From the NCBI GenBank assembly GCA_040217815.1, contig JBEHWI010000010.1, positions 32,218-96,217 of the forward strand: a stretch of DNA of 64,000 bases, in the 5' to 3' direction. This DNA is from UBA5314 sp040217815 (GTDB lineage Bacteria; Bacillota; Syntrophomonadia; Syntrophomonadales; Syntrophomonadaceae). The translations under genes and the position numbers were made by a program. Of the stretch, positions 7,964 to 16,374 are shown piece by piece. Within the stretch, counting starts at the first letter, position 1. Each line of letters opens with the position of its first letter. The notes beneath the pieces were generated by a model. The model did not search any database. It was not told where the DNA came from and worked only from the letters and a program-made list of their open reading frames with translations.

Positions 7964-9682
7964 ATGGTTGAAACCACCTTGATTCCTATTGTAATAGGTG
8001 TTACCGGGCATCGCGATTTGCGTGAAGAAGATTATGGTCATCTTGAAAAAGCTATAAACGCGATCCTTGAAGAAATAATTGAGAGATACCCATCTACACC
8101 GTTGGTTTTACTTACACCTCTGGCCGAAGGAGCCGATCGTTTGGCCGCCCAAGCAGCTTTAAAACTGGGAATCCATCTAATCGCCCCCCTTCCAATGCCT
8201 GTAGAAGAATATATAAAGGATTTTAAGACCGAACGTTCGGTAAAGGATTTTGAAAATCTGTTGGCCCGGGTAGAGGAATACTATGTATTACCTGCCCATG
8301 AAACCGGCGATAACCATAAAGACCTGGACAGGGTTGAAAGCTACACCCGCACGGGGGCCTATATCGTAAATCACAGCCAGATTTTAATAGCCCTGTGGGA
8401 TGGAGTCGAGAACGGCTTGTTGGGCGGGACAGCCCACACCGTGAAGTGTAAACTTGAAGGCCTTAGTGAAAAGTACCGTCATTTTCACGGCTTCCTGGAC
8501 TGCGTAGATCAGGGGCCGGTATATCATATAATGACACCGAGGGTTAGCAATCCTTCCACCGCTGAAGCCCCCTTTTCCTTAAAGAAACATTTTCCCAGGG
8601 TCTGGGAAGATGAAATGCAGGCATCAGAATACTATCATCAACTCTTAACCAGAATTGACACCTACAATAAAGAGCTGCTGATTCATATTCCCCATCTTAC
8701 CCCCAAAGTCACCAGCAGCATGAACCAGGTCATTCCCGATGAAAAAGCGAAGAAGCTGCCTTCCCATCTCCTGGCGATTAGAGAGCAGTACGCTGCTGCC
8801 GATGTCCTGGCCCAGGTATTTCAACAAAAGCGGATAAGAACCATGAAAAACCTGTTTATCATAGGCATCTTGTCTTTATTTTTCTTCGAGTTATATGCGC
8901 ATGTATTTCCACACACCCCATGGGTGTTGCTCTTTTATCCTGTAGTGATAGGAGTAGCTTTTGTTCAATTTAGAAAAGCCCAAAGAGGGCAATACCAGAA
9001 TAAACATCTTGAATACCGCGCCCTGGCTGAGGGATTAAGGGTTCAATTGTTTTGGGAGATCATCGGCTTAGATGATCTGGTGGCTGATCATTATCTTCAC
9101 CGGCAGCAAAGCGAAATGGGTTGGATTAGGTACGCACTCCGGACCTTATCCATCAGAAGAGGACTGCTTGGGAAATCTAACGAGCTCCCTGGCGGTGATA
9201 TTAATAAATACAAGCTGGTTTTAGATTATTGGATTCAGGATCAGACAAGCTATTACAATTCAACATATCAAAAAAATGAAAAAAGTGAAAACAATCAGAG
9301 TCAATACTCAAAACGGATATTTATCGGGGGCCTGAGCTTCGCCTGCCTTTGGGTGCTAATAAATGGAATCTTCCCCAGCGCGCGGGTGCTTGAACTGGCT
9401 CATACGCCCGCCCTTATGATTATAGTACTTAGTGCCGCGGCTGCTGCCGCCCTGGAAGGCTATTCAGAAAAAATGGCCTTGCCCGAGCAAGTCAAACAAT
9501 ACTATCGAATGAGTTTACTCTTTGCCGAATGTAAGAATAAATATGTTTTATTGCTGGAGCAGAGAGATTTTGATAATGCCCGGAACCTGGTTCATGAGCT
9601 TGGTACAGAAGCGCTTCGCGAAAGCGGGGACTGGCTTATGATGCACCGCGAGCGCCCTATGAAAGTGCCGATCAGCGCGTAA
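7964..9682 (+). CDS. SLOG-domain protein with four C-terminal membrane segments
   Basis: A 572-residue protein. The N-terminal 200 residues resemble the SLOG/LOG (DprA-related) nucleotide-binding fold: IPIVIGVTGHRDL at the start, then LTPLAEGADRLAAQAA and a LPMPVEEYIKDF strand-helix. Two hydrophobic hairpins follow (about 293-338 and 451-503) separated by a charged helical region, like SLATT-type two-helix effector domains. Such SLOG-SLATT pairs are predicted to sense a nucleotide and act on the membrane. The frame opens at 7853, but ATG 7964 has GAGG at good spacing and sits just before the domain. It is the first gene of the accessory island. Ligand and pore activity are inference. Confidence 0.75.
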   Translation: MVETTLIPIVIGVTGHRDLREEDYGHLEKAINAILEEIIERYPSTPLVLLTPLAEGADRLAAQAALKLGIHLIAPLPMPVEEYIKDFKTERSVKDFENLLARVEEYYVLPAHETGDNHKDLDRVESYTRTGAYIVNHSQILIALWDGVENGLLGGTAHTVKCKLEGLSEKYRHFHGFLDCVDQGPVYHIMTPRVSNPSTAEAPFSLKKHFPRVWEDEMQASEYYHQLLTRIDTYNKELLIHIPHLTPKVTSSMNQVIPDEKAKKLPSHLLAIREQYAAADVLAQVFQQKRIRTMKNLFIIGILSLFFFELYAHVFPHTPWVLLFYPVVIGVAFVQFRKAQRGQYQNKHLEYRALAEGLRVQLFWEIIGLDDLVADHYLHRQQSEMGWIRYALRTLSIRRGLLGKSNELPGGDINKYKLVLDYWIQDQTSYYNSTYQKNEKSENNQSQYSKRIFIGGLSFACLWVLINGIFPSARVLELAHTPALMIIVLSAAAAAALEGYSEKMALPEQVKQYYRMSLLFAECKNKYVLLLEQRDFDNARNLVHELGTEALRESGDWLMMHRERPMKVPISA

Positions 9683-9820
9683 GCTGCTGCATTGGTATCG
9701 AACAGGCTAATATACAGGCGTATGAGAAAAGCAACTTCTTCGGGTGCGTAAATTGAAAAGGCAGATAGGTAATCATTGGTGATGTGAAGGAAATAAAATT
9801 TTAATCAAGAAAGACTATAG

Positions 9821-9882
9821 AAAACTGAAGAAAACTGAAGAAAACCTGTAAAGCATTACATATGTAATAGCCATGCAGGTTT
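9821..9882 (+). promoter_or_regulatory. Short tandem repeat and nested palindrome upstream of the TIR gene
   Basis: AAAACTGAAG is repeated twice and begins a third copy (9821-9845). It merges into a stem AAACCTG (9842-9848)/CAGGTTT (9876-9882) that encloses the perfect 14-base palindrome ATTACATATGTAAT (9855-9868). It ends 28 bases before the TIR start codon and could be an operator or an RNA hairpin controlling the island. Confidence 0.5.
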
Positions 9883-9909
9883 CATGCGATTTGGGGGAGG
9901 AGATTAATT

Positions 9910-11058
9910 GTGGCTCATGATGTTTTCATTAGCTACTCCACTCATGACAAGCAAATAGCGGACGCTTTATGCGCGAAACTTGAAGCGGATAGGATCAGGT
10001 GCTGGATTGCGCCCAGAGATGTTCTGCCGGGGGTAGAATATGCAAAGGCTCTTGCACAAGCCATTACCGACAGCAAAATTCTGGTGCTGGTGTTGTCGGC
10101 CAGCTCAAACGAATCTAAACTTGTTTTGAGAGAAGTGGAGAGGGCTGTCAGCAGGGGGATTCCCATTTTGCCCTTTCGCATTGAAAATATAGAATTATCA
10201 GAATCCATGGAGTTCTATGTAAGCACTCAACATTGGCTGGATGCCTTGACACCTCCGCTGGAAATACACCTGGAAAAACTGGCTAAAACCATTCGAACGC
10301 TCTTACCAACAGAAGACCAGGAAGCGCTGTCTACCAAACCGGTTGAACATAAAATCGAGAATGCAATAAAAAAAGGCCGGGCCAGTTGGGCGTGGCCGGC
10401 AAATTTGAAACCTTCTTTTATCGGCCCTATTTTACTGATATTGGTAGTCGTTGTAGCAGGTTTATTTGGATATATATTGAGAAATCCCGGGCAGAACATT
10501 ACAACGGTTGAATCAGATAAAAAAGAGGCTAATTCAGACAAGAATATCGCAGATTTTGGTGGAGACAATACGGGCAAAAGCACTCAACCTGATTCAAGTA
10601 CCCAGGGCTCATCGACCGGTACGTCGGCAGCTGCAACGAATGGCGATAACCAGACAAATAAGCTGTATGAAAGCAGTGTACTGTGTAAACAAGCCCATGA
10701 TTTATCAATCAATGGTGGTGATCCCATACAGATCCTGGATTTATGCAACAGGGCTATTCAGCTAAACCCATCTAATTATCGGGCGTATGAGATACGTGCC
10801 ACGAACTATCAAACCATGAATCAGTTGAACGAAGCTCTTGCAGATGTAAGTACAGCAATTAGATTGGATCCTGGCGCGGGCAATCACTACCTGCATCAAG
10901 GGCGAATCTACGTAGAAATGGGAAATAATTCAGCTGCCATTGAGTCATTTAGAAAAACGTTGGATATAGTCAGAGAGAACCCGGATGCATCAGGAGCAAA
11001 CGATTATAAACAAAAGGCTGAGCAAGAGTTAAATCGTTTAGGAGTATCGGGATATTAA
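9910..11058 (+). CDS. TIR-domain membrane protein with TPR repeats
   Basis: A 382-residue protein with GTG start behind GGGGGAGGAG. Residues 1-135 are a TIR domain: DVFISYSTHDKQIADALC, then CWIAPRDVLPG and VLREVERAVSRGIPILPF, the last containing the helix with the conserved glutamate. One transmembrane helix (about 169-190) follows. A polar Ser/Thr/Gln-rich linker leads to two or three TPR units (about 255-375, with NPSNYRAYEIRATNYQTM and LDPGAGNHYLHQGRIYVEMG). Bacterial TIR domains commonly cleave NAD+ or make cyclic ADP-ribose; that activity is not shown here. The topology would put TIR and TPR on opposite membrane faces if there is only one helix. Confidence 0.87.
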   Translation: MAHDVFISYSTHDKQIADALCAKLEADRIRCWIAPRDVLPGVEYAKALAQAITDSKILVLVLSASSNESKLVLREVERAVSRGIPILPFRIENIELSESMEFYVSTQHWLDALTPPLEIHLEKLAKTIRTLLPTEDQEALSTKPVEHKIENAIKKGRASWAWPANLKPSFIGPILLILVVVVAGLFGYILRNPGQNITTVESDKKEANSDKNIADFGGDNTGKSTQPDSSTQGSSTGTSAAATNGDNQTNKLYESSVLCKQAHDLSINGGDPIQILDLCNRAIQLNPSNYRAYEIRATNYQTMNQLNEALADVSTAIRLDPGAGNHYLHQGRIYVEMGNNSAAIESFRKTLDIVRENPDASGANDYKQKAEQELNRLGVSGY

Positions 11059-11122
11059 TAACCAAGCTGTAGAATCAAACATAAGAAGACATTGTGGTAA
11101 GCAATCTTAGGGAGGTATATGA

Positions 11123-13876
11123 ATGGCAAGATTACCCCGGAGCAAAAAGGTAATCGTCGTAAGCGGTGATGTAACAGCGGATTGGAATATAGCCAGACTG
11201 ATAAAGGGGAAGGATTCCGGAGGCGCATGGAATGCCAGTGATACGACCAGGGTTTGCTTTCAAGCCGGCGGCGCCGCTATGCTGGGGAATGTTATTGAAG
11301 CCTTAACTTCCAAGTTGGATACAAATGACGACATCCGGTATGGAGTACATAGAATTCATCTATCCGAGGATAAGATCAGTCACCGGGACAACCGTTATCA
11401 TCACTCCTATTCCATGTGGGCTGTCTATCCGCAAGATAAAAAGAGCGAGGCTCAAAAGTCAGTCTGGCGCGTTCAGGAGTTTCTGGGCCTGGATATAGCT
11501 GATCAATATGATGCTGAATCTGCCTATCAGTCGGATCCCAAAGACCCGGGGAAGGCCAACCTAGTAGTAATCGACGATGCCGCCCTGGGTTTTAGAGATA
11601 AGCCTGAAATTTGGCCAAAATCCATAAAAACACCGGCCAATTGTGATTGGATTATAATGAAAATGGCCAGTCCCGTAGCCCAGGGGCCACTGTGGGATCA
11701 TATTATGGAAAGCTGCGGCGATCGTACCATAGCGTTGATGACAGTAAACGATCTTCGCCGCTCGGAAACGCATATCAGCCGCGTTTTATCCTGGGAAAAA
11801 ACCGCCCAGGATCTTTTTTGGGAACTGCTGCATAATCCGGTTATCAATGGCCTTTCCCGCTGCAAGCACGTGATAGTATCCCTGGGAACGTCTGGAGCAA
11901 TGCTTCTTTCACCGGTCTTGCCAAAAAATAAAAAGGACTTTAAATGGGAGTGTACGCTCTATTATGATCCGAGATTCTCGGAAAGCACCTGGGAGAGGGA
12001 TTATCCCGGGGGAATGATCGGCTATATGACATGTCTGACGGCGGCAATCGTACGTCAACTTCTCATAGATAATAATAAACCTGATTTAGATATGGCGATT
12101 CAAACCGGTATTCATGCCATGCGCTGCCTGCACATCCACGGCTTTGGCGCGCAAAGTCCCGGTGGCCCGCTTAATCAACCGGATTTTCCCATAGCTGCTG
12201 TACTAGATGCAACTTTTAGCGACCAGCAACCACTTAGTGTGGCTGTGGTAAGGAACCCTCTTCCTCTGAGGGAGACCCCCTTGCCGGAGGCTGAATCGGA
12301 ATATTGGACAATTCTTGACGATATATCATCATCGTCAGGCGGTAAGCTGTCACTGGGGGATCGCGCCAGGGTAATCGTTGAACAGGGCCATGATGCAGGA
12401 CTGAAAGATTTACCCCTTGGTCAATTTGGTGCTTTGAGCACCGTAGACCGAAATGAGATCGAGAGCTTTAGAAGCATTCAAGCATTAATGGCCGAATACT
12501 ATGCCCGCCCTAAGGGTAAACCCCTGAATATCGCTGTATTTGGACCTCCCGGTTCAGGCAAATCTTTTGGTGTTAAACAAGTAGCCAAATCAATTCCGGG
12601 AGCTGCCATACAGGACTGCACCTTTAATCTATCGCAGTTTAACTCTCCCCAGGATCTCAACGATGCTCTTCACCAGGTTAGGGACATTGCCCTGTCGGGA
12701 AAGATGCCCCTGGTCTTTTGGGATGAATTTGACACCAAATTTGAAGGGCAAAACAATGGCTGGCTGAGATATTTCCTGGCTCCCATGCAGGACGGGCAAT
12801 TCCAGGACGGCCAGATAACCCATCATATTGGGAACGCCATATTCGTTTTCGCCGGCGGCACCTGCGCTACATTTGAAGAGTTTGACAAGTATGTTGACCG
12901 TGAAGCCATTGATGCCTTGGAGGAACCTAAAAAAACCGAAGTCAAAGTTTTTAAAGAGGTGAAAGGTCCTGACTTTGTTAGCCGCCTGCAGGGGTTTGTC
13001 AACATCATGGGGCCCAACCAGTTAAATGGGGTTATACCTGGAGGGGATAAACATTTCGCGATTCGTCGGGCCATTGTCCTGCGCAATTTGATTCAGAGCA
13101 ATGCTCCTTGCTTGTTCGAGGATACGAGTGGAAAAGGCAAACTCCATATTGACTCCGGGGTATTAAGAGCATTTCTTTATGTATCGAAATATAAACACGG
13201 CGTAAGGTCCATGGAAGCGATAATAAACATGAGCAGCTTAACCGGCCGCAGCTCATTTGAACGCTCCAGCCTGCCCCCTGAAGCCCAGCTAAACCTGCAT
13301 GTTAACGGCCGTGAGTTCCTGTCATTGGTGCAGCAGCCCGATCTGAATGATCCTGTCTTGTTGAATAAATTAGCCGAGGCCAACCATAAAGTTTATACCG
13401 TGGCTTTAAAAGGAAAACCCGGTGCACCGGCGGCGGCAGGGCTGCCGTACAGCGCCCTCAGTACCCATCTGAAACAGCAAAATATCGATAGTGTCAGAGA
13501 TATTCCGAACAAGCTGAGTAAAATCGGGCACATCATGATATCTGCCCGCAGCGGCGACCCTCTTTATACCTTCCCCGGCCCCTACCTGGAAATGTTGTCG
13601 GAAATGGAACACGAACGTTATCTGGCGGCCAAGGTGGAAGCGGGCTGGAAGTATGGACCTAAAAGGAGCGATAAGAATAAAACCAATCCGTGCTTAAAAC
13701 CCTGGAGAAAGCTGAGCGATAAGGAGCTCAATGAACTTCCTCCCAAGATCGCAGCCGCCATAAAAAATGAGGATTTGCCGGAAGATGAAAAAGAAAAAGA
13801 CCGGGAAATTATCCGGGCCATTCCCGGCCTGCTCAGTATGGCCGGATATACCATTGTAGATATGAACAAAGAATAG
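11123..13876 (+). CDS. Kinase-fold/AAA ATPase/RyR-domain fusion protein
   Basis: A 917-residue multidomain protein behind AGGGAGG. Residues 1-350 look like a degenerate PfkB/ribokinase fold: VVSGDVTADWNIAR at the start, HVIVSLGTSGAMLLS near 250, and DYPGGMIGYMTCL where active kinases have GAGD. Residues 460-700 form an AAA-type P-loop domain with GPPGSGKS (about 474) and LVFWDEFDT (about 530), and a VFAGGTCATFEEF strand. The C-terminus (825-910) is a RyR domain: MEHERYLAAKVEAGWKYGPK and EKEKDREIIRAIP. RyR domains occur in nucleotide-linked conflict systems and may bind ADP-ribose-like ligands. The kinase-fold call is the weakest part. Confidence 0.8.
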   Translation: MARLPRSKKVIVVSGDVTADWNIARLIKGKDSGGAWNASDTTRVCFQAGGAAMLGNVIEALTSKLDTNDDIRYGVHRIHLSEDKISHRDNRYHHSYSMWAVYPQDKKSEAQKSVWRVQEFLGLDIADQYDAESAYQSDPKDPGKANLVVIDDAALGFRDKPEIWPKSIKTPANCDWIIMKMASPVAQGPLWDHIMESCGDRTIALMTVNDLRRSETHISRVLSWEKTAQDLFWELLHNPVINGLSRCKHVIVSLGTSGAMLLSPVLPKNKKDFKWECTLYYDPRFSESTWERDYPGGMIGYMTCLTAAIVRQLLIDNNKPDLDMAIQTGIHAMRCLHIHGFGAQSPGGPLNQPDFPIAAVLDATFSDQQPLSVAVVRNPLPLRETPLPEAESEYWTILDDISSSSGGKLSLGDRARVIVEQGHDAGLKDLPLGQFGALSTVDRNEIESFRSIQALMAEYYARPKGKPLNIAVFGPPGSGKSFGVKQVAKSIPGAAIQDCTFNLSQFNSPQDLNDALHQVRDIALSGKMPLVFWDEFDTKFEGQNNGWLRYFLAPMQDGQFQDGQITHHIGNAIFVFAGGTCATFEEFDKYVDREAIDALEEPKKTEVKVFKEVKGPDFVSRLQGFVNIMGPNQLNGVIPGGDKHFAIRRAIVLRNLIQSNAPCLFEDTSGKGKLHIDSGVLRAFLYVSKYKHGVRSMEAIINMSSLTGRSSFERSSLPPEAQLNLHVNGREFLSLVQQPDLNDPVLLNKLAEANHKVYTVALKGKPGAPAAAGLPYSALSTHLKQQNIDSVRDIPNKLSKIGHIMISARSGDPLYTFPGPYLEMLSEMEHERYLAAKVEAGWKYGPKRSDKNKTNPCLKPWRKLSDKELNELPPKIAAAIKNEDLPEDEKEKDREIIRAIPGLLSMAGYTIVDMNKE

Positions 13877-13979
13877 CTCTGTTTAAGGCTTAGTTGCAGT
13901 CAGCCATAAGCTGCAAGCAGGTCTTAAGGAGAGGATGGTCGCAAAGGCAACCAGGACGGTGACGGGAAAGGAGCGAAAG

Positions 13980-15017
13980 ATGGAAACTTACCGGGTTTTT
14001 ATAAGCTACTCACATAATGATTTGCCGGAGGTCAGAAAAATTGTTGAGGTTCTTAGTGAGAACGGCCTTCAACCGATGTGGGATGAAAACTTTTCTTTCG
14101 GTTTTGGGTTTCACGAGCAGATCCAGACCTTTATAACCCATGCCCATGTTTTCATGCCCTATATTACCGAAGCTTCAAGCTTACGTGGCTGGGTTCACCA
14201 GGAGATCGGCTATGCCATGGCGCTTAACATACCGGTCCTGCCGGTGACCCGAAATATGGTTCCGGGGGAGATGCTGCAGAGGCTTCATGCCGTCTGTCTC
14301 GGAGAAACTCTGGATGACATAAAAGAACGTTTATCATGGGATGTCTTTGACAATCTTGTCAACGGGTACCGGGAGACCAGCGATGCTTTATACAAGTGCG
14401 CTGAACAGGCCGATGACCGAACACTTATGATGGTGGAGTACGCCAATAATGTGTTAAAACTGAGAACGCATGGTCTGGTAAGACAAAAAGGGGGGCTCAG
14501 TTCCTTTCATATCCCCAAGAAAGTGGTAACCGACCCGGTATGGAAAGAGCGTTATTACCCGGATATGAGGAGTGTTTTTCACTGCCGCAACCAGCGGAAA
14601 GAACGCATAGCCCTGGAGAAGCACGCAAAAGCCAGCGGCTGCCGGTTGATTATAAATACTTTGATAATGGCGGAAAGAACCGAAAGAGCCCAGAGTGTCC
14701 GGCTGCATACCCTACTGGAGTTTTTAGAGTCGATGCCTGACGACAAGGTGCAGATTGTAATCAACCGGGAGCTTCAGCCCCAGGAAAGCCTGACCATAGT
14801 CGGTGACTGGTTTGCCGCCGAGTCCGTTTCCGGCTCTGTAACCCAGGGCTTCCGGCAGACCATATTTACCTGCCATGCTCCCAGTATGCAGAGCCGTATT
14901 GAACTGTTCGACCAGGAATTTGAGGAACTGCTGCAAAGATCGGGCTGGACAGCCGAAACCTCGCGCTTGGCAGCAATTGAAGAGGTTAAAGAGACCATCG
15001 AGAAGTTGAAAAGCTGA
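13980..15017 (+). CDS. Second TIR-domain protein, with unrecognised C-terminal region
   Basis: A 345-residue protein. The N-terminal 120 residues are a TIR domain of a different subtype from the one at 9910: YRVFISYSHNDLPEVRKIV, then MWDENFSFG and RGWVHQEIGYAMALNIPVLP, with the conserved glutamate in WVHQEIG. The remaining 220 residues contain VIPKK-like basic patches and a helical C-terminus, and I recognise no family. No membrane segment is seen. The frame opens at 13935, but ATG 13980 follows AAAGGAGCGAAAG. NAD-consuming activity is a family expectation only. Confidence 0.83.
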   Translation: METYRVFISYSHNDLPEVRKIVEVLSENGLQPMWDENFSFGFGFHEQIQTFITHAHVFMPYITEASSLRGWVHQEIGYAMALNIPVLPVTRNMVPGEMLQRLHAVCLGETLDDIKERLSWDVFDNLVNGYRETSDALYKCAEQADDRTLMMVEYANNVLKLRTHGLVRQKGGLSSFHIPKKVVTDPVWKERYYPDMRSVFHCRNQRKERIALEKHAKASGCRLIINTLIMAERTERAQSVRLHTLLEFLESMPDDKVQIVINRELQPQESLTIVGDWFAAESVSGSVTQGFRQTIFTCHAPSMQSRIELFDQEFEELLQRSGWTAETSRLAAIEEVKETIEKLKS

Positions 15018-15104
15018 TGGAGGCTTGCTGCCCAAAGAATCCCACAATTCAAGAGAACACCAGCAATGAACCAACGAACAGCCTATATGTAAGTGATTTA
15101 GCCA

Positions 15105-15375
15105 ATGCTTATTTCAAGTGAGGTTGGGCAGATGCTTCAGACTGCGTATGAGAACCGGCCATGTACAACCAAACCACCGATTTGCCCTCCCTGTTTCATA
15201 ACCATAACCAATCCAGAAAGATCACCTTTGGCCATTGATTGGTATTTTGAGTGCAAAAAGTGCAAACGAGATTCCTGGAGGACATCCAGAGGAAGCACCT
15301 GAGCAGTGTCCGTATTGCGGGTATGGTTCGCCGACAAGTCTGCCATGTCCGCATTACGGATTGGCGGTTATATAG
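15105..15375 (+). pseudogene. Frameshifted small zinc-ribbon gene
   Basis: The first frame (15105-15302) carries CPPC and FECKKCKRD, then runs into a junk tail. In the +1 frame, from about 15270, the text continues sensibly as EIPGGHPEEAPEQCPYCGYG and ends at 15375. Joined, the two make a roughly 89-residue protein with CKKC and CPYC pairs, a zinc ribbon. A single-base indel near 15270 explains the break; a sequencing error is equally possible. Start codon uncertain (ATG 15105 or 15132). Confidence 0.5.
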
Positions 15376-15428
15376 GGATCAGAATATACTTAAAAACCAT
15401 TCTCAGGATCAAAAATATACGTAAAGTT

Positions 15429-16142
15429 GTGAGTGTTGTGAAAAAATGCATTGTTCGGCTCTTCATATTATTGTTCTTAATATACATAGCATCTTCTTTT
15501 ATAACAATCTACGTATACAATATTAAGTACTTATTTGGCACAGATATTATAAACACCCGCGAATACATAGAACGAGAGTTTCGCGGACCGTTGGCGAAAG
15601 TTCCCCAGGGTTGGAGCAAGAGCACTTTAGACCCCAATTGTCTAATTGCCTATTTCCCGGAGTTAAAGAGCAAGCCGGACTATAAACTTGTTTCCTATCA
15701 ATTTATGGAGGGTTCGAACGGCAACGGATTTGTCTGGGCTGTTCCAGATGACGCAGTTTTTCCAGAACCAGACCATTGTGAAACAGTGGACGGCATCAGC
15801 TTTTTACGGTTTTTGAAAGTTCCCAAACCCCCGGGGGCTCTGGATAACGTGATGGCTTGTATTGAAGGAGACGGATCACCGTCATCCTATCTTTCAGCTT
15901 CGCTTTTCGGCCGGGAAGTAAAAGAATTCGGCGCTGCCTGGCATGGCTTGAGGTGGGACACCCATACCATCCTGTTCAGTGCGGTTTTTAAGGTGTGGAA
16001 ATATGCAGCCGTAATAATGGTTACCTACAGCGGGCTTTCCCCGGAAGGATTGTACTGCTATGTCGATACCTATAAAGGAAGCTATGTTTTTAATACGGGA
16101 GAAATTGTACTTTGGCAGGGCACTGGTGGATACAATTTTTAG
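15429..16142 (+). CDS. Membrane-anchored protein of unknown function
   Basis: About 237 residues with an N-terminal hydrophobic segment (CIVRLFILLFLIYIASSFI) and then a long extracytoplasmic or soluble region rich in aromatic residues, with patterns such as GFVWAVPDDAVFPEPDHC and YSGLSPEGLYCYVD. No family is recognised. The open frame reaches back to 15306, overlapping the broken zinc-ribbon gene. No ATG has a good ribosome binding site, so GTG 15429 or 15438 just before the anchor helix is proposed. It lies in the island between the second TIR gene and the FtsZ-like gene. Possible membrane partner of the island proteins (inference). Confidence 0.6.
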   Translation: MSVVKKCIVRLFILLFLIYIASSFITIYVYNIKYLFGTDIINTREYIEREFRGPLAKVPQGWSKSTLDPNCLIAYFPELKSKPDYKLVSYQFMEGSNGNGFVWAVPDDAVFPEPDHCETVDGISFLRFLKVPKPPGALDNVMACIEGDGSPSSYLSASLFGREVKEFGAAWHGLRWDTHTILFSAVFKVWKYAAVIMVTYSGLSPEGLYCYVDTYKGSYVFNTGEIVLWQGTGGYNF

Positions 16143-16221
16143 TTATGATCCCTGGAATAAGGCACAGAATCATGAGAGCTGCATAAATGTTAGAGGAAAT
16201 AAAATTGGGCGGGTGTTTATT

Positions 16222-16347
16222 ATGTGGTTGGACTGGCTCTGCGAAGGGTATGGCATCCAGGAAGCGGCCAAGAAAGGGGACCTTAGAAAGATAAAAAAGA
16301 TGGTCGCTGAAGGAGCTTCTGACGATGAGCGTGATATGTGCGTTTAA
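16222..16347 (+). CDS. Short ORF resembling the start of an ankyrin repeat
   Basis: A 41-codon frame whose segment IQEAAKKGDLRKIKKMVAEG matches the helix pattern that opens ankyrin repeat domains, then stops abruptly. It is either a remnant of a longer ankyrin protein or a chance frame. The ribosome binding site is weak (GGGCGG). It precedes the FtsZ-like gene by 27 bases. Confidence 0.35.
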   Translation: MWLDWLCEGYGIQEAAKKGDLRKIKKMVAEGASDDERDMCV

Positions 16348-16374
16348 CTTAGTGTCTTTAAGGGAGGAGTTCAT

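Noticed and set aside
9821..9845. A CRISPR-like array
   Set aside because: The repeat unit is only 10 bases, directly tandem and without spacers; no cas genes are present.
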